From Candidatus Avacholeplasma faecigallinarum (GTDB lineage Bacteria > Bacillota_I > Bacilli_A > Acholeplasmatales > Anaeroplasmataceae): 21,723 bases of DNA. Below, piece by piece: positions 15,325 through 21,723 of the stretch (within the stretch, counting starts at the first letter, position 1; every line of letters begins with the position of its first letter). The stretch is taken from NCBI GenBank assembly GCA_018715825.1, contig DVKU01000103.1:1-21723 (forward strand). The letters are read 5' to 3'. A program made the translations under genes and the position numbers. Under the pieces are notes generated by a model. That model saw only the letters and a list, made by a program, of their open reading frames with translations. It was not told where the DNA came from and ran no database searches.

Positions 15325-16006
15325 TAATCTAATAAGAATTATAAAGCTAAGTGGTTTTATCGCTTGTTCTATTATTTTTATTTTCTTAGCCATTTTAATT
15401 TATTTTAATAGAGTTGAACCTATCACCATTGATGTTGTGATAAGAGATTTTGCCTATAAAATAAGAGGTGAAAAGTATGGCTTTGTTTACTGGCTAGCTA
15501 GAATCGTCACAGAATTTGGTTATTTTGTAATAATAGTATTATTTTTACTTTTCGCCGCTTTTTATACTAAATTAGATTTTCAATTCTTTTTGTTGCTATT
15601 TGGAGTAATGCTTTCTTTAATTTTAAATGTTGGTATGAAGGATATGTATTCTCGTGAAAGACCTTATGCTGAAATGAGGTGGATGGCTGAGGATACAACA
15701 AGCTTTCCTTCCGGACATTCTACGGTAGCCGGCTTTTTATATTCTTTTTTAATCTACTTAACTTATCATACAAACTTTAAAAAATGGTTAAAAAGTGTCA
15801 TATATGTCGTTTGTTTATTATTAATGTTTTTAGTAATGGCATCTAGAATTATTTTAGGCGTTCATTACTTTACTGATGTTATTGCTGGTTGTGCTACGGG
15901 TGTAATGGTTTCTTGCTTATGTATGCTACTTTATAGATATTGTGCTAATAATAATATTTTAACTACAGGAATATTAAATAGGAAAGATAAAAATGAGAAG
16001 AATTAA
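15314..16006 (+). CDS. PAP2-family membrane phosphatase
   Basis: A 230-aa membrane acid phosphatase of the PAP2 superfamily. The three catalytic signatures are complete: K109-x6-R116-P117 (KDMYSRERP), PSGH at 132-135 and SR-x5-H-x3-D (SRIILGVHYFTD, 177-188), with H135 and H184 as the phosphoryl-transfer histidines. Five or six membrane helices surround them. Likely substrates are undecaprenyl diphosphate or phosphatidic/phosphatidylglycerol phosphates; uppP in the same operon favours lipid-carrier recycling, but sequence alone cannot decide. The start overlaps the end of the preceding gene, and its own stop lies 14 bases inside apbE. Confidence 0.92.
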   Translation: MSHNNLIRIIKLSGFIACSIIFIFLAILIYFNRVEPITIDVVIRDFAYKIRGEKYGFVYWLARIVTEFGYFVIIVLFLLFAAFYTKLDFQFFLLLFGVMLSLILNVGMKDMYSRERPYAEMRWMAEDTTSFPSGHSTVAGFLYSFLIYLTYHTNFKKWLKSVIYVVCLLLMFLVMASRIILGVHYFTDVIAGCATGVMVSCLCMLLYRYCANNNILTTGILNRKDKNEKN

Positions 16007-16958
16007 GTATTTAATAGCTATTATATTGTCATTGTTAGTACTATCGTCATGTAATAGCCTAAGAATAACTAACTGTACTCCAATATATGCAATGGATACA
16101 ACAATAAATATAACTTTTTATAATGTTGAAGATTATAAAAATCATTATGACCAAATAAAAAAGATTTATCAAAATGTCGATAAATTAACAGGTGATTTTG
16201 AGGATTATGAAGGCCAAAATGGAATATATGATTTGAACGTTAAAAGAACAATTAAAGCTGATGAATTATTAGTCGATATTGTTAAAAGTGCTATTTCTAT
16301 GATTGATAAAACTAATGGTTATTACAATCCGTTTATGGGTAGGTTAACCCATTTATGGAAAACGGCTATTAAAAATGGGAAATTAGTAGAAGATGAAACT
16401 ATTCAAAGCGAATTAAAAATAATAGAACAAACATCTATCGAAATAAAAGATGATACTATAACCTTACTAGGTGATGGTAATCTCGATTTAGGTGCTATAG
16501 CGAAAGGATATGCCACAGAGCTTGCGCAACAGTATTTGTCTATGAATAAAATAGATGGGTACTTAATTAATGCTGGAAATTCTAGTTTAGTATATGGAAG
16601 TAAAGTAAATGATGATTTTAAAATTGCTTTAACTAAACCGTATGAAAATGGCAATATTTATATCATTTTAGATAAAAACAATGCTATAGGAACATCATCA
16701 GGACGATATCAGCATGCATTAATTGATGGCGTTTTGTATCATCATTTAATAAATCCTTTTACAGGTTATCCTGCTACTACATATGATAGTGTTAATGTTA
16801 AAACAAATAATAGTATATTATGTGATGTATATTCTACAGCAATTATGGCTATGTCTTTAGATGAAGCAATTAATTTTGCTGATAGTGAAAATATAGATAT
16901 TATTTTATTTAAGGATAAGGTTATATATCAGACAGAAGGCTGGAAGATTTATGCATAA
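15993..16958 (+). CDS. apbE: FAD:protein FMN transferase, ApbE-type lipoprotein
   Basis: A 321-aa enzyme that covalently attaches FMN from FAD to threonine or serine of exported proteins. The N-terminus is a lipoprotein signal: positive MRRIK, hydrophobic core, then LSSC with C20 as the lipidated residue, so it acts outside the cytoplasmic membrane. Family motifs are seen: YAMDTTINITFY near residue 33, LDLGAIAKGYA (about 166-176), YLINAGNSS (the usual GGN is AGN here), TSSGRYQHALIDGVLYHHLI and NPFTGYPA (about 237-262), and DVYSTAIMAMS with the metal-binding D and T. SD AGGAAAG is upstream. No protein with the FMN-acceptor motif (D-G-x-S/T-G-A-T) is encoded in this window, so its target lies elsewhere. 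Confidence 0.92.
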   Translation: MRRIKYLIAIILSLLVLSSCNSLRITNCTPIYAMDTTINITFYNVEDYKNHYDQIKKIYQNVDKLTGDFEDYEGQNGIYDLNVKRTIKADELLVDIVKSAISMIDKTNGYYNPFMGRLTHLWKTAIKNGKLVEDETIQSELKIIEQTSIEIKDDTITLLGDGNLDLGAIAKGYATELAQQYLSMNKIDGYLINAGNSSLVYGSKVNDDFKIALTKPYENGNIYIILDKNNAIGTSSGRYQHALIDGVLYHHLINPFTGYPATTYDSVNVKTNNSILCDVYSTAIMAMSLDEAINFADSENIDIILFKDKVIYQTEGWKIYA

Positions 16959-17310
16959 AAAACGTAATGATATTATTTTAATTATAGTGATACTTATTAT
17001 AGCCTTAGTCTCATTTTTATTTTTATATCTTACTCCAAATAAAAATTTAGTTGCCTATGTTTATCATAATGATGATGTAGTATTACAAATTGATTTAAAA
17101 AAGGATGATAGTTATACAGTTCAAGGTGATATAGGGGATGTCTATATTGAGGTGAAAAATTCCAAAATTAGGGTTTTGCAAAGTGATTGTCCAGACCATA
17201 TTTGCATAAATCAAGGCTATATATCTAAAGCCAATCAAACTATAACTTGTTTACCTAATAAGATTTATATTATAATAGTAGGCAATGATGAGGTGGATGC
17301 TATAGTATGA
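16951..17310 (+). CDS. Membrane-anchored NusG domain II protein (EetA-like)
   Basis: A 119-aa protein with one N-terminal transmembrane helix (about residues 8-28) and an extracytoplasmic NusG_II domain. The family signature is clear: DCPDHICINQGYISKANQTI, then TCLPNKIYI, with cysteines at 80, 85 and 100. This small domain is found beside ApbE and Gx-type transporters; the pair resembles EetA/EetB of the Listeria flavin-based electron-transfer locus, as I recall. It overlaps apbE by 8 bases and ends in ATGA overlapping the next gene, so the three genes form one translational unit. The name is a family resemblance, not proof of electron export. Confidence 0.85.
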   Translation: MHKKRNDIILIIVILIIALVSFLFLYLTPNKNLVAYVYHNDDVVLQIDLKKDDSYTVQGDIGDVYIEVKNSKIRVLQSDCPDHICINQGYISKANQTITCLPNKIYIIIVGNDEVDAIV

Positions 17311-17810
17311 GTATAAAAAGACTTTGTATTATTGCCATGATGCTGGCAATTGCAATTGTTGTAAGTATAATGGAGTCATTTATTCCGATTTTCATACCGG
17401 GAGTTAAATTAGGGTTAGCTAATGTTATAATTTTAATAATGCTTGTTGAGTTTAGTATTAAGGAAGCTTTATTAGTTGATTTATTAAGGATAATATTGGT
17501 GGCAATTTTAAGAGCTACATTATTGCAGCCTACCTTTTTTATGTCGTTATCAGGAGGAATATTGTCATTTATAGTAATGGCCTTGTTTACTAGGTTTAAG
17601 TTTTTTAGTATTATTGGTGTATCTATTTTAGGGGCAATAAGCCATAGCGTTGGACAAATTATTGTGGCTATTATTTTGTTATCTACGCGGGCTGTTATAT
17701 TTTATCTTCCTTTTATCGCTATTTTGTCTGTTTTAACTGGGATACTATCTGGCATTATTACAAATATTTATTTGAAAAGAAGTATAACTAAAAAAATTTT
17801 AAACGAATAG
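17307..17810 (+). CDS. Gx transporter family membrane protein (EetB-like)
   Basis: A 167-aa integral membrane protein with five or six helices. PGVKLGLANVIILIML at about 30-46 and LLRIILVAIL are diagnostic of the family, annotated either as Gx transporter or, historically, as heptaprenyl diphosphate synthase component I (Hpre_diP_synt_I). It has an S-component-like look, with small residues packed into helices. It shares a start/stop overlap with the NusG_II gene, preceded by SD GAGGTGGATG inside that gene. It ends the long operon; no obvious terminator follows before the glnN leader. Confidence 0.87.
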   Translation: MSIKRLCIIAMMLAIAIVVSIMESFIPIFIPGVKLGLANVIILIMLVEFSIKEALLVDLLRIILVAILRATLLQPTFFMSLSGGILSFIVMALFTRFKFFSIIGVSILGAISHSVGQIIVAIILLSTRAVIFYLPFIAILSVLTGILSGIITNIYLKRSITKKILNE

Positions 17811-17885
17811 CATTTGAATTTAATTCATATTATGTCATTTAAAGCAAATTAAATTTTATGAAAAACGTTTACATTGTTTTTTTAG

Positions 17886-17914
17886 TTGACATTAATGATT
17901 AAATTGCATATTAT
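17886..17914 (+). promoter_or_regulatory. glnN promoter
   Basis: A perfect -35 TTGACA (17886-17891), a 17-bp spacer and TATTAT (17909-17914, 5 of 6). The expected start is near 17921, upstream of the leader terminator. No other promoter fits between that terminator and the SD of glnN, so glnN transcription must read through the terminator. Confidence 0.85.
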
Positions 17915-17921
17915 TGTAAGT

Positions 17922-17963
17922 GAGCAAAGGTGCTTTTATATAATTATGATTGCAAAGTCGCAA
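17922..17963 (+). promoter_or_regulatory. Candidate ANTAR-type antiterminator, twin hexaloop hairpins
   Basis: Hairpin P1 has stem GAGC/GCTT (17922-17925 with 17932-17935, one G-U pair) and hexaloop AAAGGT. Hairpin P2 has stem TTGC/GCAA (17950-17953 with 17960-17963) and hexaloop AAAGTC. Both loops carry A at position 1 and G at position 4, the universal feature of RNAs bound by ANTAR proteins. P2 shares 17956-17963 with the 5' arm of the downstream terminator, so the two folds exclude each other. The stems are only 4 bp, so structure support is moderate. Confidence 0.6.
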
Positions 17964-17990
17964 ATAACTAGGGTTATTGCGACTTTTTTT
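17956..17990 (+). terminator. Leader intrinsic terminator upstream of glnN
   Basis: Stem AGTCGCAA (17956-17963) / TTGCGACT (17977-17984) continues, after one bulged A, as TAAC/GTTA (17965-17968 with 17973-17976), with loop TAGG. A run of seven T follows (17984-17990). It lies between the promoter and the gene, so it is an attenuator for glnN, and it may also stop transcripts from the upstream operon. Confidence 0.9.
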
Positions 17991-18019
17991 GTTCAAAAAA
18001 TGGAAGAGAGGAAAAAATT

Positions 18020-20119
18020 ATGAAAGATATTTTAACTGTGTTCGGATCAAAAACTTTTGATCAAAAGAAAATGAGAGAAAGATTAAGAAAAGAAACTTAT
18101 GAAAGCTTGATGAAGACAATTAATGAAGGTGCACCTTTAGATGCATCTATAGCTGATGAGGTTGCACAAGCTGTTAAGGAATGGGCTATTGAAAATGGCG
18201 CTACTCACTATACTCATTGGTTTTTACCACTTACTGGTATTCCTGCTGAAAAGCATGATTCATTTTTAGATGTTTCTGGTAGCGAGGTAATATTAAAATT
18301 TAAAGGTAAAAATCTTATTAAAGGTGAGCCAGATGCTTCAAGTTTTCCAAGTGGTGGTCTAAGAAAGACTGCTAATGCAAGAGGTTATACTATTTGGGAT
18401 CCTTCTACACCAATATTTTTAAAAGAGGATGCTAATAGAGTTGTAATGTGTATTCCAACAGTATTTTTAGGATATCATGGTGAAGCTCTAGATAGAAAAA
18501 TTCCATTATTACGTTCTTTAAATGCCTTAGATATACAAGGTAAGAGATTTTTAAAGATGTTTGGAATCAAAACTGTTAAAAAGGTTTCTTCAACTATCGG
18601 TCCAGAACAAGAGTACTTTTTAGTTGATCATGAATTATATAAAATGCGTGAAGATTTAATGATGACAGGACGTACATTATTTGGTAATATCCCTTCTAAG
18701 CATCAACAAACTGAAGAATGCTATTTCGCCCCTATCTCTTTAAGGGTAGCAGGCTTTATGAAGGATATTAATAATGAATTATGGAGCCTTGGAATTACTG
18801 CTAAAACAGATCATAATGAGGTTGCTCCAGCACAACATGAGACAGCGCCAATTTTTGCATCATCAAGTGTTGGTGCCGATCAAAATATGATTTTAATGGA
18901 TGCTTTAAAAAGAATGGCTATAAAGAATGATTTAGTAGCACTATTCCATGAAAAACCTTATAACGGAGTTAACGGTTCTGGAAAACATAATAACTGGTCT
19001 ATTACTACTAATACCGGTCTTAATTTAACTGACCCAGGCGATGAGCCACATAAAAACTTATTATTCCTATTGACTTTAGCTTGTATTGTTAAAGCTGTCG
19101 ATGAAAATGCCTTATACTTAAGATTAAGTGCTTCCGTACCTGGTAATGATTTCCGTTTAGGAGCTAACGAAGCTCCACCAGCTATTATATCTATTTATCT
19201 TGGTGATCAAATTGCCAATGTAGTTGAGCAAATTATAAAAACAGGCAAGGCTACTTACTCAGTTCAAGGAAGCACACTAGATTTAAACATTCCAAGTATT
19301 GCTCCTATTAAGGCTGATTGTACTGACCGTAATAGAACATCACCATTTGCATTTACTGGTAACAAATTTGAATTTAGAATGGTTGCTTCATCATCATGTA
19401 TAGCAGAGTGTAATACGGCTTTAAATGTTGTTGTAGCTTCTGAATTTAAAAATGCATGTGATGCCTTAGAAAATTCTAAGAATTTTGAAGAAGATGCAAT
19501 GAAATATATTGCAAAGACTTTAAAAGAACATCAAAGAGTTATATTTAATGGTGATGGCTATTCAGAAGAATGGAAGGAAGAAGCTAAGAGAAGAGGTCTT
19601 CCAAATGTAAGAACCTATTGCGAGGCTATTTCCGCTATTACTGATCCTAAGACAGTTGAAATGTTTGAAGCAATGCATGTTTTAAATTCAAAGGAATTAC
19701 ATGCTCGTAGTGAAATAATGTATGAAAATTATAGCCAAACTAAAGATATTGAAGCTCAAACAGCTATTCATATGGTTTTAAAACAATATATTCCTGCTGT
19801 TAGGAGCTATGCTTTAGATGTTGCTAATGAAATAAAAAGCTTCAGCGAACTTAGTTCTGTTAGCCTAAATTATCAAAAATCACATTTAGATACAGTTCTT
19901 GCTTTAATCAATGAAGCTTGTGATAAGGTAGAACTTTTAAAGAGCACACTTGCAAAAGCTAGAGAATGTGAAGATAGCAAAGAAAAAGCTTATTTATACA
20001 AGGACTTAGTTTGTGATGCTATAGAGAAGGTTAGAAAACCAATTGATGAGCTAGAAAATATCGTTGATAAGGATTATTGGCCAGTACCTAGCTATCAAGA
20101 TTTAATGTTTGAAGTATAG
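18020..20119 (+). CDS. glnN: Glutamine synthetase type III
   Basis: A 699-aa GSIII, which makes glutamine from glutamate, ammonia and ATP in the cytoplasm. Its length (about 700 against 450 for GSI) and the segments [31 protein letters not shown] (metal-binding glutamates), [27 protein letters not shown] and [23 protein letters not shown] are typical of GSIII from Clostridia and Bacteroidetes. It has a long C-terminal helical region (about 560-699) not found in GSI. SD AGAGAGG lies about 8 bases before the ATG. It has its own promoter and leader attenuator, so expression is probably tied to nitrogen supply. It is followed by a terminator and an independently promoted glnA. Confidence 0.97.
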   Translation: MKDILTVFGSKTFDQKKMRERLRKETYESLMKTINEGAPLDASIADEVAQAVKEWAIENGATHYTHWFLPLTGIPAEKHDSFLDVSGSEVILKFKGKNLIKGEPDASSFPSGGLRKTANARGYTIWDPSTPIFLKEDANRVVMCIPTVFLGYHGEALDRKIPLLRSLNALDIQGKRFLKMFGIKTVKKVSSTIGPEQEYFLVDHELYKMREDLMMTGRTLFGNIPSKHQQTEECYFAPISLRVAGFMKDINNELWSLGITAKTDHNEVAPAQHETAPIFASSSVGADQNMILMDALKRMAIKNDLVALFHEKPYNGVNGSGKHNNWSITTNTGLNLTDPGDEPHKNLLFLLTLACIVKAVDENALYLRLSASVPGNDFRLGANEAPPAIISIYLGDQIANVVEQIIKTGKATYSVQGSTLDLNIPSIAPIKADCTDRNRTSPFAFTGNKFEFRMVASSSCIAECNTALNVVVASEFKNACDALENSKNFEEDAMKYIAKTLKEHQRVIFNGDGYSEEWKEEAKRRGLPNVRTYCEAISAITDPKTVEMFEAMHVLNSKELHARSEIMYENYSQTKDIEAQTAIHMVLKQYIPAVRSYALDVANEIKSFSELSSVSLNYQKSHLDTVLALINEACDKVELLKSTLAKARECEDSKEKAYLYKDLVCDAIEKVRKPIDELENIVDKDYWPVPSYQDLMFEV

Positions 20120-20146
20120 TCGGATATGTTCATACCACTCTTCCAA

Positions 20147-20182
20147 AAAGGCACTTTCGTTTGAAAGTGTCTTTCTTATTTT
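20147..20182 (+). terminator. Intrinsic terminator of glnN
   Basis: Stem AGGCACTTTC (20149-20158) / GAAAGTGTCT (20163-20172), 10 pairs including one G-U, extendable by two A-T pairs, with tetraloop GTTT. It is followed by TTCTTATTTT. Confidence 0.88.
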
Positions 20183-20236
20183 AAATAAGTCTTTACTTAA
20201 ATTAAAGTTGAATAATAATCTTTATTCGTGTATAAT
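20175..20236 (+). promoter_or_regulatory. glnA promoter with upstream palindrome
   Basis: TTGAAT (20208-20213), a 17-bp spacer and TATAAT (20231-20236). Upstream, CTTATTT (20175-20181) and AAATAAG (20183-20189) form a perfect 7-bp inverted repeat around one base, ending 18 bases before the -35. CTTTA/TAAAG (20191-20195 with 20203-20207) forms a second inverted repeat that touches it. These could be operators. I see no match to the GlnR/TnrA box. Confidence 0.7.
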
Positions 20237-20264
20237 TATTCGTGGAAAAGGAAGGTATGTTAAA

Positions 20265-21617
20265 ATGAGTCGTTATACTAAGGATGATATTCGTCGTATT
20301 TGTAAGGAGGAAAATATTCGTTATATTCGTATGATGTTTACAGATATGATGGGTATGTTAAAAAATGTTGAAATACCAGTAACTAGATTAGAGGATGCTT
20401 TAGATAATTCAGTTATGTTTGATGGTTCTTCAATCGAAGGATTTGTAAGAATCTATGAAGCAGATATGTTTTTACACCCAGATTTAGATACTTTTTTAGT
20501 TTTAAGCTGGGAAAATACATTGTATGGTAAGGTTGCTAGGTTTATATGTGATGTTTATAGACCAGGTCATGATGGAGAGCATGTTCCATTTGAAGGAGAT
20601 CCTCGTGGAATTTTAAAGAGAAATCTTGAGAAAATGAAGAAAATGGGATATAAGGCATTCAATTGTGGAGTTGAACCAGAATTTTTCTTATTTAAGTTAA
20701 ATGATAAAGGACAACCAACTTTAGAGTTTAATGATCATGGTGGATATTTCGATTTAGCTCCAGTCGATTGTGCTGAGGATTGCCGTAGAGATATTGTATT
20801 AGAACTTCAAAAAATAGGTTTTACAATTGAGGCAGCTCATCATGAGGTTTCTACTGGTCAACATGAAATAAATTTTAAATTTGATTCTGCAGTAGAGGCT
20901 TGCGATAATGTTCAAACTTTTAAGCTAGTTGTTAAAAATATTGCTCGTCGTCATGGACTTCATGCTACATTTATGCCAAAGCCTGTTGAAGGTATTAATG
21001 GAAGTGGAATGCATGTCAATTGTTCATTATTAACTAATGATGGAAAGAATGCTTTTTATGATGAGACAACACATAATCAATTAAGTGACACAGCTAATCG
21101 TTGGATTTCTGGTATTTTAAAGCATGCTAAAGGCTTCTGTTTAATGACTAATCCTATTGTTAACTCATATAAACGTATTGTTCCAGGATTTGAAGCACCA
21201 TGTTATATTTCTTGGAGTGATTCAAATCGTTCAACTATGATTCGTATACCTGCTGCAAGAGGATTAAAGACTAGAACTGAGGTTAGAAGTGTTGATGTGG
21301 CTGCAAATCCATATTTAGCTATTGCCGCTATTCTTCGTGCAGGTTTAGATGGTATAGAGGGAAATTGTCCTATGGTAGCTCCTATTTATGAAAATTTGTA
21401 TGCTTTAAATGATGAAGAGCGTCAAGCTTTAGGAGTAGATTCATTGCCAAGCAATCTTTATGATGCTGTAAATGAGTTTAAGAAGGACCCTCTTATTTTA
21501 GAAGCAATGGGTGGTCATATTGTAAATAAAATGATAGAGGCTAAAACTATCGAATGGAATGAATATAGACGCCATGTTTCTGAGTGGGAAATAAAAAGAT
21601 ATATAAATCGTTATTAA
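20265..21617 (+). CDS. glnA: Glutamine synthetase type I (GSI-alpha)
   Basis: A 450-aa dodecameric GSI. The start at 20265 is chosen over an in-frame ATG at 20109 because the promoter and SD (AAGGAAGG) lie between them, and [20 protein letters not shown] is the usual N-terminus. Motifs: [60 protein letters not shown] and the ATP/glutamate segment IRIPAAR. Arg62 occupies the position known in Bacillus GS to be needed for glutamine feedback inhibition. The length and the absence of the insertion of the GSI-beta class suggest control by feedback rather than adenylylation. It is redundant with GSIII just upstream but separately transcribed. Confidence 0.97.
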   Translation: MSRYTKDDIRRICKEENIRYIRMMFTDMMGMLKNVEIPVTRLEDALDNSVMFDGSSIEGFVRIYEADMFLHPDLDTFLVLSWENTLYGKVARFICDVYRPGHDGEHVPFEGDPRGILKRNLEKMKKMGYKAFNCGVEPEFFLFKLNDKGQPTLEFNDHGGYFDLAPVDCAEDCRRDIVLELQKIGFTIEAAHHEVSTGQHEINFKFDSAVEACDNVQTFKLVVKNIARRHGLHATFMPKPVEGINGSGMHVNCSLLTNDGKNAFYDETTHNQLSDTANRWISGILKHAKGFCLMTNPIVNSYKRIVPGFEAPCYISWSDSNRSTMIRIPAARGLKTRTEVRSVDVAANPYLAIAAILRAGLDGIEGNCPMVAPIYENLYALNDEERQALGVDSLPSNLYDAVNEFKKDPLILEAMGGHIVNKMIEAKTIEWNEYRRHVSEWEIKRYINRY

Positions 21618-21723
21618 TTTTAAAAAAATATGTATAATTAGTATATTTGTGGGGATAGTATAAATGTCTTGCAAAAGACAAATAAAACTTTTTCATAATT
21701 TATATATACTCTCCCTATTGAAA
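21618..21723 (+). other. Intergenic tail with a foldable element, cut by the window end
   Basis: No coding region. TATAAT at 21633-21638 has only poor -35 partners. Downstream, 21651-21662 (GGGGATAGTATA) pairs with 21705-21716 over 11 of 12 positions and encloses a perfect 6-bp hairpin TGTCTT/AAGACA (21665-21670 with 21675-21680, loop GCAA). No T-run follows, so this is not a plain terminator. It could be a structured leader for the next gene. I recognise no known riboswitch consensus. Confidence 0.4.

Noticed and set aside
17815..17827. TGAAT/ATTCA hairpin as terminator of the long operon
   Set aside because: The stem is only 5 bp of mostly A-T and no T-run follows.
17811..18019. GlnR/TnrA box or known glutamine riboswitch in the glnN upstream region
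   Set aside because: No TGTNA-N7-TNACA match and no recognisable glutamine-aptamer core; the twin hexaloop hairpins explain the leader better.
20109..20264. 52-residue N-terminal extension of glnA
   Set aside because: The extension crosses the glnN terminator and the glnA promoter, and it lacks any GSI similarity.
1..21723. CRISPR array, insertion sequence, prophage or tRNA/rRNA genes
   Set aside because: No regularly spaced repeats, transposase motifs, terminal inverted repeats or tRNA-like cloverleaf sequences were seen on reading.

Overview
The window is very AT-rich (roughly 30% GC by eye) and gene-dense, with strong Shine-Dalgarno (SD) sequences and short or overlapping gene junctions. 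UGA is used as a stop (for example at 1788-1790 and 17308-17310), so the standard bacterial code applies. The gene families (rpsF-ssb-rpsR-gdpP-rplI-dnaB order, DUF1576, Gx-transporter/NusG_II/ApbE, type III plus type I glutamine synthetase) point to a low-GC Bacillota, probably an anaerobe of the Erysipelotrichia/RF39/Clostridia kind. I cannot fix the genus. No rRNA, tRNA, CRISPR array, insertion sequence or phage gene was seen.

Layout. (1) 143-2404: cation efflux protein, PncC-type nicotinamide-nucleotide amidase and a maltose-type O-acetyltransferase, tightly packed. (2) 2406-3626: ribosomal protein S6, SSB and S18, with their own promoter, a structured leader and a strong terminator. (3) 3678-8675: a second transcript holding a c-di-AMP phosphodiesterase (GdpP) fused in frame to ribosomal protein L9, replicative helicase DnaB and release factor RF1. 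It ends at a long hairpin shared with a convergent membrane gene of unknown function (8678-9235, minus strand). (4) 9334-17810: one long co-directional run: frameshifted M42 aminopeptidase, M3 oligopeptidase, XRE regulator plus small membrane partner, UppP, a DUF1576 membrane protein, a 111-aa unknown, a PAP2 phosphatase, an ApbE lipoprotein, a NusG_II-domain protein and a Gx-type membrane protein. (5) 17886-21617: nitrogen assimilation, with type III glutamine synthetase (glnN) behind a leader terminator, then type I glutamine synthetase (glnA) with its own promoter.

How the genes fit together. Regions 2 and 3 are housekeeping translation and replication. Region 4 combines peptide breakdown, recycling of the undecaprenyl carrier (UppP, possibly PAP2) and a small extracytosolic flavinylation set (ApbE, NusG_II, Gx) resembling part of known flavin-based electron-transfer loci. 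Region 5 makes glutamine by two unrelated-looking enzymes under separate control.

Most notable points: (a) the glnN leader contains two hairpins with A-n-n-G-n-n hexaloops, the second overlapping an intrinsic terminator, which is the architecture recognised by ANTAR antiterminators; (b) GdpP and L9 share one reading frame, yet a good internal SD precedes L9, and loss of one A in an A6 run would recreate a stop exactly at the junction; (c) the M42 gene is out of frame by one base at another A6 run; (d) the DUF1576 protein carries an internal duplication and has an odd SD-hairpin-minicistron start.
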